Positions 20,769-29,289 of a stretch of 64,000 nucleotides of DNA are shown here, piece by piece. The notes beneath the pieces were generated by a model. The model did no database searches. It was not told the origin of the DNA and was given only the letters and a program-made list of their open reading frames with translations. The stretch lies in NCBI RefSeq assembly GCF_018139545.1, contig NZ_JAGSPJ010000005.1, positions 124,001-188,000 on the forward strand, in the 5' to 3' direction. Each line of letters starts with the position of its first letter. The first letter of the stretch is position 1. Made by a program: the position numbers and the translations under genes. Source of the stretch: Affinundibacterium fentianense (GTDB lineage: Bacteria > Pseudomonadota > Gammaproteobacteria > Burkholderiales > Burkholderiaceae_D).

Positions 20769-20832
20769 TCCGCCAAGCTGCTTGGCGGATGTGTCATCCC
20801 AGGGTGAGGTACGCTAAATTGCGCCTCGCCCT
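20769..20832 (+). terminator. two adjacent hairpins after petC
   Basis: TCCGCCAAG (20769-20777) pairs with CTTGGCGGA (20781-20789); AGGGTGAGG (20801-20809) pairs with CCTCGCCCT (20824-20832) with one G-U and an inner CGC/GCG. A short T-run (CGTTTTTAAGG) follows a few bases later and overlaps the sspA ribosome site. It may be a partial terminator or attenuator that sets the petC to sspA ratio. Confidence 0.4.
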
Positions 20833-20856
20833 AATCGTTTTTAAGGAACTATAAAA

Positions 20857-21468
20857 ATGATGGTTCTCTACTCAGGTACAACCTGCCCATTTTCACAACG
20901 CTGCCGCTTGGTCTTGTTCGAAAAAGGCATGGATTTTGAGATTCGCGACGTTGATTTGTTCAACAAGCCTGAAGATATTTCGACCATGAATCCTTATGGC
21001 CAGGTTCCGATCTTGGTCGAGCGTGAATTGATTCTATATGAATCTAATATCATCAATGAATACATTGATGAACGTTTTCCGCACCCGCAATTGATGCCAG
21101 CTGACCCATTGCAACGTGCGCGCGCACGCCTGATGTTGTTTAACTTTGAAAAAGAATTATTCGTGCATGTACATACATTGGAAAATGAAAAGAATAATTC
21201 AACTTCCAAAGTATTAGACAAGGCTCGTGCGGAAATTCGTGACCGTTTGACGCAGTTAGCTCCTTTATTTGTTAAAAATAAATATATGCTAGGCGAAGAA
21301 TTTTCGATGTTAGATGTTGCAGTCGCGCCTTTGCTATGGCGTCTTGATCATTATGGTATCGATCTTTCTAAAACAGCAGCGCCACTGCTGAAATACGCTG
21401 AACGTATTTTCTCTCGTCCAGCTTATATTGAAGCTTTGACACCGTCAGAAAAGGTCATGCGTCGTTAA
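20857..21468 (+). CDS. sspA: stringent starvation protein A (GST-fold)
   Basis: Glutathione-transferase-fold protein that in E. coli binds RNA polymerase and affects stress transcription. The 203 residues show the thioredoxin-like N-domain (VLYSGTTCPFSQRCRLVLFEKG, read as the TTCPFSQRCR motif), NPYGQVPILVERELILYESNIINEYIDERFPHP split around the conserved cis-Pro and ES pair, and the helical C-domain. AAGGA at 20843-20847 precedes the ATG. It is the usual partner of sspB, which follows after 70 bases. Confidence 0.94.
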   Translation: MMVLYSGTTCPFSQRCRLVLFEKGMDFEIRDVDLFNKPEDISTMNPYGQVPILVERELILYESNIINEYIDERFPHPQLMPADPLQRARARLMLFNFEKELFVHVHTLENEKNNSTSKVLDKARAEIRDRLTQLAPLFVKNKYMLGEEFSMLDVAVAPLLWRLDHYGIDLSKTAAPLLKYAERIFSRPAYIEALTPSEKVMRR

Positions 21469-21475
21469 TCTTATC

Positions 21476-21506
21476 TCGCGGTCGTCCGTCATACGAATGA
21501 CCGCGA
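21476..21506 (+). terminator. hairpin between sspA and sspB
   Basis: TCGCGGTC at 21476-21483 pairs with GACCGCGA at 21499-21506, with an inner CGT/ACG. It is followed by ATTTTGAAT, a poor T-run, so it may be a weak terminator or an mRNA-stability hairpin. Confidence 0.4.
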
Positions 21507-21538
21507 ATTTTGAATCTCATTGAAAGCTTTGTAGACTC

Positions 21539-22009
21539 ATGTCTGGAATCTCAACAAAACCTTATTTATTGCGCGCGATATATGAATGGTGCACGGATAA
21601 CGGCTTTACTCCTTATTTATCGGTAAAAGTCGGTAGTGGGGTGCAGGTTCCAATGGAATTTGTGCGTAAAGGTGAGATCGTTTTGAATGTGAGTTTTACC
21701 GCGACCAGCGGATTGAAAATGGATAATGAGGCTGTAACATTCAAAGCAAGATTTGGCGGAGTCTCGCGGGACATTTATGTTCCGGTTCGCAACGTGCAGG
21801 CAATCTTTGCGAGTGAAAACGGACAAGGTATGGTGTTTGACCATGTTGATGATGAGGATGTGACGCCAATTGAAACAAATAAGCCATCGATTGGTTTGGC
21901 CTCAGTCGGAAGCAGAGACGAGATCTTCGCTGCAACAGAGGAAAATCCTGATTCGAATAAAGAAACTCAAAAAAAATCAGAAAAACCTTCCCTAAAAATC
22001 ATAAAGTAG
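21539..22009 (+). CDS. sspB: ClpXP specificity-enhancing factor SspB
   Basis: Adaptor that delivers ssrA-tagged proteins to ClpXP. The 156-residue protein begins with the typical STKPYLLRAIYEWCTDNGFTPYL segment (seen as PYLLRAIYEW), then the tag-binding core VPMEFVRKGEIVLNVSFTATSGL and FKARFGGVSRDIYVPV, a flexible acidic linker, and the ClpX-binding C-terminal tail ending PSLKIIK. The context after sspA is conserved. Confidence 0.95.
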   Translation: MSGISTKPYLLRAIYEWCTDNGFTPYLSVKVGSGVQVPMEFVRKGEIVLNVSFTATSGLKMDNEAVTFKARFGGVSRDIYVPVRNVQAIFASENGQGMVFDHVDDEDVTPIETNKPSIGLASVGSRDEIFAATEENPDSNKETQKKSEKPSLKIIK

Positions 22010-22078
22010 TCTATAATTTTGTTCTTCAAGATTCGTTGCAAAACAAAACGTAATGCAGCAAAAATTGAAACGATTTTC

Positions 22079-22154
22079 GCCGGCTTAGCTCACTTGGTAG
22101 AGCAGTTGACTTGTAATCATCAGGTAGCCAGTTCGATTCCGGCAGCCGGCACCA
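22079..22154 (+). tRNA. tRNA-Thr (anticodon TGT)
   Basis: A 76-base cloverleaf with encoded CCA. The acceptor GCCGGCT (22079-22085) pairs perfectly with AGCCGGC; the D arm is GCTC/GAGC; the anticodon loop is CTTGTAA, reading ACA threonine codons; the T loop is TTCGATT. The anticodon stem GTTGA/TCATC has one T-T mismatch at its second pair. Confidence 0.97.
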
Positions 22155-22157
22155 ATT

Positions 22158-22191
22158 AAAAAGCCAAAACATGAAAATGTTTTGGCTTTTT
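22158..22191 (+). terminator. intrinsic terminator after tRNA-Thr
   Basis: A 15-pair stem, AAAAAGCCAAAACAT (22158-22172) with ATGTTTTGGCTTTTT (22177-22191), closes a GAAA loop and runs into a T-rich tail. Confidence 0.93.
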
Positions 22192-22279
22192 TTCATTTCC
22201 GTTTTCGATTTACTTACGTTTATTTGCCCTACTAAGGTAGAAGTGGTCAATTCTTTCGTCTGCTGACCAATGCATTCCA

Positions 22280-23128
22280 TCAAGTTGTTAGTAAGCGTGC
22301 AGTGCCGTAAATGCGAATGGAGGTGCCAGGTTCTTCGCTGAACTCAGCATGGATCACGGAGCGCATCCCCATGTCTTCTCCTTGTATTAATGTAATGTTC
22401 CCTTGATGTGGCCAATGTATGTCGCGTAAATAGCCAGCAAATGCAGCGGAAGCTGCACCAGTTGCGGGGTCTTCATAGACACCCCCATATGCAAAGGCAT
22501 TACGACTATGGAATAACTGCTGATTGTCCACAACCACGAGCATAATTGTCACAAGACCGTGTCTTTGCATGAAGTCCCGACCCAAATCAAAGTTATATTT
22601 CATGTCGCGGAGCGTCTGGCGCGACTGAAGACATAACAATAAGTGATCTGCACCGCCATGAATCAAGGCTGATGGTATTCTGAGATCCAAATCGTTAGGG
22701 CGTAAGCCGAACAATTCCATTGCGGAAGCAAGGACATTATTCTCGAGTGTCGTACTCTTTGTCGGTGGTGATTGAAGACTGGCACTGATTGTGTTCTCAT
22801 CTACTTGTCCGCTAACACTGATTTGCCCAGCGCTCAATTGCAACTCGTATTGGTCGTCTCCAAACTCCTGTGCGAGGATGGCGCCGAGAGCGATCGTTGC
22901 ATGACCGCAGAATGGAACCTCCGATTCTGGAGAGAAAAATCTTACCTGCCAATGGTCGCCTAATCGGCAAGCGAAAACGGTCTCAGAATAGCCTACGTCC
23001 TTTGCAATAGCCTGCATTTGGTGAGGTTCGGGTAGCGCCTCACCTAACCAAACGCCTGCCGGATTCCCACCTTGGTCTTTATCAGAAAAAGCGGCAACGC
23101 GAAAAATCGATGTTGTATTCATAGTCAC
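22280..23128 (-). CDS. PhzF-family isomerase/epimerase
   Basis: Member of the PhzC/PhzF family of diaminopimelate-epimerase-fold enzymes; PhzF itself isomerises a phenazine precursor, but most homologues have unknown substrates. The 282 residues show VAAFSDKDQGGNPAGVWL at the N-terminus, the GYSETVF motif with catalytic Glu near position 49, FCGHATIALGAIL, and the second-domain motif YEDPATGAASAAFAGYL. No phenazine genes are nearby, so the physiological role is open. It is a single minus-strand gene. Confidence 0.9.
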   Translation of the reverse strand: MTMNTTSIFRVAAFSDKDQGGNPAGVWLGEALPEPHQMQAIAKDVGYSETVFACRLGDHWQVRFFSPESEVPFCGHATIALGAILAQEFGDDQYELQLSAGQISVSGQVDENTISASLQSPPTKSTTLENNVLASAMELFGLRPNDLDLRIPSALIHGGADHLLLCLQSRQTLRDMKYNFDLGRDFMQRHGLVTIMLVVVDNQQLFHSRNAFAYGGVYEDPATGAASAAFAGYLRDIHWPHQGNITLIQGEDMGMRSVIHAEFSEEPGTSIRIYGTARLLTT

Positions 23129-23488
23129 TTGTAGTTGAAACTGGCTTGAAAGAAATTAAACGAGGTACTAGAGGTAAGTCGACTCATACTAATCACTCTG
23201 GGCAAATTACGCTACTGAGCGATCATAAAAGCTGGGATAGGGAACAACTCGAACAGGCCAAGCTCACAGTGTAGCGGGCATAGGAAGTAGGCCGAAATCA
23301 GTGCGCGATTGACTATATTGATCGCAAACTTTGCCTTATCCCTCGGGAGCATTGATGCAGTGATAGGCTTGCTTGCGGAAATTGACAATCGGCCGGTCCG
23401 CAATCAGAGCGCCATACTTGCCGCAATGATTTCGCCTATCCTCTAGTCTTACGTAGTCGTTAGAGGAAGCGATAGAATTAATGCAAGT
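23129..23488. other. 360-base gap without a supportable gene
   Basis: Between the phzF-like gene and ubiX. A 63-codon minus-strand frame (23212-23403) and neighbouring short frames exist, but none has a ribosome site or recognisable motif. It could hold decayed coding sequence; I cannot show that. Confidence 0.5.
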
Positions 23489-24076
23489 TTACTCGCTTGT
23501 ATCCTTGAGTCCATTCCAACGTGGTGCAAGTTGGTGCTCAATTTGAAATAGATCAAGTACGCGGGCCACACTATGATCAACCATTTCCTCAATCGTTGAT
23601 GGACGATGATAGAAATTGGGAAGCGGTGGAAATACAATGCCACCCATCTCAGTGACAGCTGTCATATTACGCAAGTGTGCTAAATTAAATGGTGTTTCTC
23701 GCACCATCAATACTAAACGGCGACGTTCTTTCAAAACCACATCGGCGGCGCGAGTAATCAGATTGTCCGCAAAGCCATGGGCTACGGCTGCCAGGGTCTT
23801 CATCGAACAAGGTGCAATGATCATGCCGTCCGATTGAAAAGATCCGCTGGCAATACTGGCGCCGACGTCACGCACGGAGTGCACCACGTGCGCTAAAGCC
23901 TCTACATCTTTACGCTTTCGATCAAGTTCTTGATGAATATTGAGAACACCCGCATCGGAGATCATCAAATGTGTTTCGATGTTGGGAATGGCGTGCAAAT
24001 GTTGGAGTAGACGCACGCCGTAAATTGCTCCTGTGGCACCGGTAATCGCGACGATGATGCGCACTGGTTTGTTCAT
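23489..24076 (-). CDS. ubiX: flavin prenyltransferase UbiX
   Basis: Makes the prenylated FMN cofactor used by the UbiD decarboxylase in ubiquinone synthesis. The 195 residues have the N-terminal flavin motif IIVAITGATGAIYGVRLL, the segment SFQSDGMIIAPCSMKTLAAVAHG (read as the APCSMKTLA motif), the LMVRETPFN loop, and the MGGIVFPPLPNFYHRP motif that shapes the prenyl pocket. It lies 8 bases after grxD on the same strand, so the two are likely co-transcribed. Confidence 0.95.
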   Translation of the reverse strand: MNKPVRIIVAITGATGAIYGVRLLQHLHAIPNIETHLMISDAGVLNIHQELDRKRKDVEALAHVVHSVRDVGASIASGSFQSDGMIIAPCSMKTLAAVAHGFADNLITRAADVVLKERRRLVLMVRETPFNLAHLRNMTAVTEMGGIVFPPLPNFYHRPSTIEEMVDHSVARVLDLFQIEHQLAPRWNGLKDTSE

Positions 24077-24084
24077 CGATTTAC

Positions 24085-24396
24085 TTAGCCCTTGATCAAT
24101 GCTTGCAATTCACCATTCTCAAACATCTCGTTCATGATGTCTGAACCACCAATAAATTCACCCTTGATATATAACTGAGGAATAGTTGGCCAATTGGAAA
24201 AATCCTTGATACCTTGGCGTACCACTGGGTCATCTAACACGTTGATCGTCACGAGATTTTCCACGCCACTCGCTTTCAACAACTGAATAGCGCGCCCTGA
24301 AAAGCCGCATTGTGGAAATTGCGCTGTGCCCTTCATGAACAAAACCACGGGGTTTTGTGTGACAGTTTCTTTGATCCAGACTTGTACGTCGCTCAT
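24085..24396 (-). CDS. grxD: monothiol glutaredoxin GrxD
   Basis: Monothiol CGFS-type glutaredoxin that carries 2Fe-2S clusters with BolA partners. The 103-residue protein has [20 protein letters not shown], with the active Cys30 in CGFS, then [24 protein letters not shown] holding the cis-Pro and GGSD motifs. The BolA-like gene at 2870 is a plausible partner. It precedes ubiX. Confidence 0.96.
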   Translation of the reverse strand: MSDVQVWIKETVTQNPVVLFMKGTAQFPQCGFSGRAIQLLKASGVENLVTINVLDDPVVRQGIKDFSNWPTIPQLYIKGEFIGGSDIMNEMFENGELQALIKG

Positions 24397-24655
24397 GTTG
24401 CATCCTTCATTGATAAATATACGATTTCCGCATTATAAAGGAAAAGCGAAAAACACTTTGATGCCGATAGGATTAGTTCCTTTGCCATCAATCATTCTAA
24501 AAATATAAGCTTTTCTCTCCTTGTCTTACCTGTCATGTCAGTTCGCGCCCTGAATCGACGGTTCGCGTCGCGCTCTTGCAATTGATCGCATTTTTTTCCT
24601 CCAGCTTGACAAGCTCTCTAAGATTCAAGGCAGTACATACTTGATTGGAGGTCTT

Positions 24656-25081
24656 ATGAACAACATGAAATACATTGCGCAGTCTTTGATACTCGTCTCG
24701 ACTTTGTTGGCCGCACAGGTTTGGGCGGCTGATCTAACAGTTGAAGTCATTGGTATTAGTCAAGCGAAGGGCGATATTCAGATCGCTATTTTTGACCAAC
24801 AGAACCAATGGCTACGCAAAGCGAAGGCTAGCAAAAAACTTATTGCATCAGAAGGCAAGGTGCAAATCGTCTTCGAGAATCTTGCAGATGGTGAATATGG
24901 ACTCTCCGCCTTTCATGATCTCAACAGTGACGGCAAGCTTGACACTAACGTGATCGGTATTCCAACTGAACCCTATGGATTCAGCAATGATGCTGTAGGT
25001 AATTTCGGACCGCCTTCCTTCACAGATGCGAAAATAAAAATTGAGGGAGCGCACAAACTAATTTCTATTCGTCTAAATTAG
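24656..25081 (+). CDS. exported DUF2141 protein
   Basis: A 141-residue protein with a signal peptide (hydrophobic to about residue 22, ending VWAA) and a DUF2141 beta-sandwich domain of unknown function. The diagnostic segment is DGEYGLSAFHDLNSDGKLD followed by GIPTEPYGFSNDA. GGAGG at 24647-24651 precedes the ATG at 24656; another ATG at 24665 is less well spaced. It lies 9 bases before the carotenoid-oxygenase gene, so they are probably one operon. A TTGACA at 24606-24611 could be part of a promoter, but no well-spaced -10 is visible. Confidence 0.85.
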   Translation: MNNMKYIAQSLILVSTLLAAQVWAADLTVEVIGISQAKGDIQIAIFDQQNQWLRKAKASKKLIASEGKVQIVFENLADGEYGLSAFHDLNSDGKLDTNVIGIPTEPYGFSNDAVGNFGPPSFTDAKIKIEGAHKLISIRLN

Positions 25082-25090
25082 GAGTCTTCC

Positions 25091-26599
25091 ATGAACCGTC
25101 GTTATTTCTTACAAGGTATGGGAGGCATTCTCGCTGGAGGCGTCGTCCCTAACCTAACGCAGGCACAGTCATCCCATCGCCTTGGTATCGCTAAGGATTT
25201 ATTCCACGCGAATGCGCGTTTGACACCTTTGCGAGGTTACCAGGGACAAGACGTTTCTTGCGATCAGGCGTGGATTGAGGGCACGATACCGACCGATCTT
25301 CGCGGCGATTTCTTTCGCAACGGCCCCGGCTTGTTTGAGCGTGGAGGACAACGATATCATCATTGGTTTGACGGTGATGGCATGGTTCACGCATGGCGCT
25401 TTTCTGAGCGCAGCGTATCGCATCAAGCGCGCTTTGTACGAACTAAGAAATTCATCGCCGAACAGCAGGCCGGGGAATTTTTGGTGCCAGCATTTGGAAC
25501 CGCGATTCGGCCGAAGATACCTTTACGGTCGTCGGATACCATGAATACCGCGAATACCAATGTCATTAAATTGGACGGGCGATTGTATGCGTTGTGGGAA
25601 GGTGGTTCAGCGCATGCGATGGACTCCCAAAATTTAGAGACAAGAGAACTGGTCACTTGGGCGCCTGAATTGGCGGGTATGCCATTTTCAGCACATCCTA
25701 AAGTCGAACCAGACGGAACGATGTGGAACTTTGGGACGATGATGGGGAAACTCATTCTGTATAAGATTTCTAAGCAAGGAAAACTATTACAACACCACGT
25801 CATGAATGCGCCGAGTTCCGCCATGGTCCACGATTTTGTGATTTCGCAAAATCATTTAATTTTTATGTTCTCGCCGATTAGCTTGAATATCGATGCCGTG
25901 CGCTCTGGGCAAAGCATGGTTGATTCGATGGAATGGAAAGGGCAAGAATCCACCAAGGTTTTGCTAATTGAAAAAGACGATTTCAGTCGTACGACAATGT
26001 TGGAATTGCCAGCGATGATGCTATTTCATTTTGGAAATGCATGGGAAGAAGATCAAACTATTCGTCTCGATTTTGTGAAAAGTACTGACCTCGGCAATTT
26101 TAAAGAGTGGATGCCGAAAATGATGCAAGGGCAAGATATACAACACGGGGAATCGACCCCCGCATTTCTGCACATCGATCTGCGAACTAAGCGCGTCCGT
26201 ATTACGCAGCGCACAGAAGTAGTGGAGTTTCCGCGCGTTGATCCACGCTATGTTGGGCGCAGAAACCGATTTTTGTTCTATCCCGTAGCAACTGAGTCAG
26301 CGGAATACCGAACCCTGAACGGCGTTATGCGCTTGGACTTGCAAACCGGTAAAACGGAACAATTTGATTTTGCCGATCGTATGCGTTTAGAAGAACATGT
26401 TGTGGTGCCAAAAGCTGGTGCAGCCCGAGAAGGTGAAGCTTGGCTAGTCGGCGTGGGTTTTGACGTGCAAAGGCAAACTAGTTTTGCGAGTGTTTTTGAT
26501 GCGGAAAATTTGTCAGCAGGGCCAGTAGCATTGGCCCATTTACCATACTGGACACCGCATTGTTTTCACGGAAATTTCTACCCAACTTCGTCAATTTAG
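25091..26599 (+). CDS. exported carotenoid-oxygenase family dioxygenase
   Basis: Seven-bladed propeller non-haem iron dioxygenase of the carotenoid/lignostilbene cleavage family. The 502 residues carry a Tat-like signal (NRRYFLQG and hydrophobic run to about residue 25). The four iron-binding histidines are recognisable as His202 (SAHPKVEPDG), His247 (MVHDFVIS), His313 (LFHFGNAWE) and His493 (CFHGNFYP). The family motif GDFFRNGPGLF and HHWFDGDGMVHAW lie near residues 72-102. Export and pairing with DUF2141 are unusual for carotenoid enzymes; a stilbene or other extracellular aromatic substrate is possible but only inference. Confidence 0.9.
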   Translation: MNRRYFLQGMGGILAGGVVPNLTQAQSSHRLGIAKDLFHANARLTPLRGYQGQDVSCDQAWIEGTIPTDLRGDFFRNGPGLFERGGQRYHHWFDGDGMVHAWRFSERSVSHQARFVRTKKFIAEQQAGEFLVPAFGTAIRPKIPLRSSDTMNTANTNVIKLDGRLYALWEGGSAHAMDSQNLETRELVTWAPELAGMPFSAHPKVEPDGTMWNFGTMMGKLILYKISKQGKLLQHHVMNAPSSAMVHDFVISQNHLIFMFSPISLNIDAVRSGQSMVDSMEWKGQESTKVLLIEKDDFSRTTMLELPAMMLFHFGNAWEEDQTIRLDFVKSTDLGNFKEWMPKMMQGQDIQHGESTPAFLHIDLRTKRVRITQRTEVVEFPRVDPRYVGRRNRFLFYPVATESAEYRTLNGVMRLDLQTGKTEQFDFADRMRLEEHVVVPKAGAAREGEAWLVGVGFDVQRQTSFASVFDAENLSAGPVALAHLPYWTPHCFHGNFYPTSSI

Positions 26600-26610
26600 T
26601 ATCAGCGTGA

Positions 26611-26651
26611 AAATCGTTGTGAGGTCATCAACGACGACCTCACAACGATTT
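26611..26651. terminator. bidirectional terminator
   Basis: A 16-pair stem, AAATCGTTGTGAGGTC (26611-26626) with GACCTCACAACGATTT (26636-26651), lies between the convergent carotenoid-oxygenase and tex genes. Confidence 0.85.
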
Positions 26652-26656
26652 ATTCA

Positions 26657-29014
26657 CTAGCGTTTCAATTTGGCAAAAGCCGATGCCATTGCACTATTCA
26701 TTGGACTTGTCACTTGGGTGTGTTGGGTTTGATTGCGATGCTGGTTGAGCCGTTTAGCATCATCTCGATCACTACGTTGTTCAGGTTTGCTTCCTGCCTG
26801 CGGTGCCGAGTCAGTCAGTCGCATAGTCAATGCGATGCGTTTGCGTTTTTCATCCACCTCTAGTACTTTTACTTTTACGACTTGCCCCGCTTTCACCACA
26901 CTGTGTGGATCTTTAACGAAGGTGTTCGATAAGGCGGAGATATGCACTAGACCATCTTGATGTACACCAATATCCACAAATGCACCAAATGCAGCGACAT
27001 TGGTGATGACGCCTTCCAAGATCATATCTGGGCGCAGATCTTTGATCTCTTCGATACCATCTTTGAAAGTCGCAGTCGTAAATTCAGGACGCGGATCGCG
27101 GCCCGGTTTTTCTAGCTCTTTCAAAATGTCCGTGATGGTGGGAACGCCAAATTTCTCGTCCGCATACTTCGCTGGCGTTATCGATTTGAGCGCATTGCCG
27201 TCACCAATAATGGACCTCACATCTTTTTTGATGTCGGCTAAGATTTTCTCAACTAAAGGATAAGATTCTGGGTGGACTGCAGAACGATCAAGTGGGTTAT
27301 CGCCGTTCATAATACGTAAGAAACCAGCGGCCTGTTCAAACGTTTTGTCGCCGAGGCGCGGGACTGAACGGAGATCTGCTCGTGACTTAAACATACCTTT
27401 GGCATCGCGGTAATTCACGATACTTTGCGCCACACTACTCGACAAACCAGAGACACGCGCAAGCAAAGGTGCGGAGGCGGTGTTGACATCAACGCCAACC
27501 GCATTTACGCAATCCTCAACGACCGCATCGAGTGACCTAGCGAGTTGGGTTTGGCTGACATCGTGTTGATACTGCCCGACACCAATCGATTTTGGATCGA
27601 TCTTGACCAATTCAGCCAGAGGATCCTGCAAGCGACGCGCAATCGAAACGGCGCCGCGAATGGTGACATCCAGATCAGGCAGTTCTTTGGAAGCAAATTC
27701 AGAAGCCGAATAGACCGAGGCACCCGCCTCAGAAACCACAATTTTGGTTAATTTTAATTCTGGCCTGAGCTTAATGAGGTCCTGGGCTAGTTTATCGGTC
27801 TCGCGTGAAGCTGTGCCGTTACCAATGGAAATTAAAGATACATTGTGTTTTGCTGCCAACTGCGCCAGAGTATGAAGTGCACCATCCCAATCATTCCGCG
27901 GCTGATGTGGATAGATCGTTGTGTACTCCAAAACTTTGCCAGTCGCATCGACTACCGCGACTTTAACGCCAGTACGTAAGCCAGGATCGAGGCCCATGGT
28001 CGCATGGGGGCCTGCAGGAGCCGCGAGTAACAGATCTTTTAAGTTACGCGCAAAAACGTTGATCGCTTCGAGTTCCGCTTTTTCACGTAAATTCGTCATT
28101 AACTCCGTTTCAAGATGCATGAATACCTTGACTCGCCATGCCCAGCGGACGGTGTCGCTCAGCCATTTGTCAGCAGAACGACCTTTGTTACTGACCCCAA
28201 AATGGGCTGCGATGCGGCTTTCGCACGGATTCAGCGGTGCATCCCACTTCGGTTTTTCTTCTTCACTATCGAGCCGCAACGCAACGCTCAAGAACTCTTC
28301 TCGACGCCCTCGGAAGATCGCCAAGGCGCGATGTGATGGGATTGTGCCTAAGGTTTCCGTATAGTCGAAGTAGTCGGCAAACTTTGCACCTGCATCTTCT
28401 TTGCCCGCCACGACTTTGGTTTCGACAATACCGTGATCGATTAAATATTCGCGAATACTGTGCAACAAAGTCGCATCCTCAGCAAATCGCTCCATTAAGA
28501 TTTGACGCGCGCCATCAAGTGCAGCCTTGACATCGACCACTCCTGGATTGTCACCATTGGCGGTGGAGAAAGCCGGTCTCAAATAAGGTTCGGCGGCGGT
28601 TTCTGGAACTAAGTTTGGATCTGCGAGCAAAGCATCCGCCAAAGGCTGTAGTCCCGCCTCAACCGCGATTTGCGCCTTAGTGCGCCGTTTTTGTTTATAC
28701 GGCAAATAGAGATCCTCTAGCCGAGTTTTGTCTTCGGCAAGATGAATCGATGTAAGCAATTCGGGCGTCATCTTATTTTGCTCCTCGATCGAAGCGATGA
28801 TTGCCGCACGACGTTCTTCTAATTCACGTAAATAGCGAAGACGCTCCTCAAGTAATCGCAATTGGGTGTCATCCAGACCACCAGTGACTTCCTTACGATA
28901 GCGGGAGATAAAAGGTACCGTAGCGCCTTCATCTAATAGAGCGACGGCAGCAGCGATTTGTACGGGTTTGGCGGCAAGTTCAGCAGCCAAACGTTGTTCG
29001 ATAGAAGGCAACAT
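26657..29014 (-). CDS. tex: Tex-family transcription accessory protein
   Basis: RNA-binding protein of the Tex/Spt6-like family, thought to act with RNA polymerase. The 785 residues show the N-terminal [17 protein letters not shown] and [16 protein letters not shown] helical region, the YqgF-like domain at about 325-430 ([17 protein letters not shown] is seen here as [10 protein letters not shown]), the helix-hairpin-helix region with [15 protein letters not shown], and a C-terminal S1 domain (about 650-720) beginning [21 protein letters not shown] low-complexity tail of about 55 residues follows the S1 domain. A bidirectional terminator lies just past the stop. Confidence 0.95.
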   Translation of the reverse strand: MLPSIEQRLAAELAAKPVQIAAAVALLDEGATVPFISRYRKEVTGGLDDTQLRLLEERLRYLRELEERRAAIIASIEEQNKMTPELLTSIHLAEDKTRLEDLYLPYKQKRRTKAQIAVEAGLQPLADALLADPNLVPETAAEPYLRPAFSTANGDNPGVVDVKAALDGARQILMERFAEDATLLHSIREYLIDHGIVETKVVAGKEDAGAKFADYFDYTETLGTIPSHRALAIFRGRREEFLSVALRLDSEEEKPKWDAPLNPCESRIAAHFGVSNKGRSADKWLSDTVRWAWRVKVFMHLETELMTNLREKAELEAINVFARNLKDLLLAAPAGPHATMGLDPGLRTGVKVAVVDATGKVLEYTTIYPHQPRNDWDGALHTLAQLAAKHNVSLISIGNGTASRETDKLAQDLIKLRPELKLTKIVVSEAGASVYSASEFASKELPDLDVTIRGAVSIARRLQDPLAELVKIDPKSIGVGQYQHDVSQTQLARSLDAVVEDCVNAVGVDVNTASAPLLARVSGLSSSVAQSIVNYRDAKGMFKSRADLRSVPRLGDKTFEQAAGFLRIMNGDNPLDRSAVHPESYPLVEKILADIKKDVRSIIGDGNALKSITPAKYADEKFGVPTITDILKELEKPGRDPRPEFTTATFKDGIEEIKDLRPDMILEGVITNVAAFGAFVDIGVHQDGLVHISALSNTFVKDPHSVVKAGQVVKVKVLEVDEKRKRIALTMRLTDSAPQAGSKPEQRSDRDDAKRLNQHRNQTQHTQVTSPMNSAMASAFAKLKR

Positions 29015-29058
29015 AAATAAACTTAGGAAATTTCAAAATTGAATCAAGGTCGAGATCA

Positions 29059-29073
29059 TACGCAATTTGCGTA
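29059..29073. promoter_or_regulatory. perfect palindrome upstream of tex
   Basis: TACGCAATTTGCGTA, seven-base arms around a central T, lies 45-59 bases before the tex start codon on the minus strand. Its place fits an operator; no regulator is assigned. Confidence 0.35.
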
Positions 29074-29289
29074 ATTGCGCCAGTCTTGACAGATTCCAAT
29101 TGATGTTAAACGCGAAATCTGCATTTCCGAGTTTATTTCAAAGCTAGATAAAATCGCCAAAAAAATTCGAGCCGCTGTCATGATCCCTAGATAAATCGCG
29201 AATCAACGGCGGGCAAATCACGTGAATAGGGCAACATTTGACCTAGGCTTTTACGATTGCCTCTTGCATCGTCATTTCTGTTGCATCAA

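Noticed and set aside
22026..22283. 85-codon minus-strand frame containing LPESNWLPDDYKSTALP
   Set aside because: It reads the complement of the tRNA-Thr gene and its terminator; such tRNA-antisense frames are common false genes.
23212..23403. 63-codon minus-strand frame in the phzF-ubiX gap
   Set aside because: No ribosome site or recognisable motif; adjacent frames look equally plausible, so it is not supportable as a gene.
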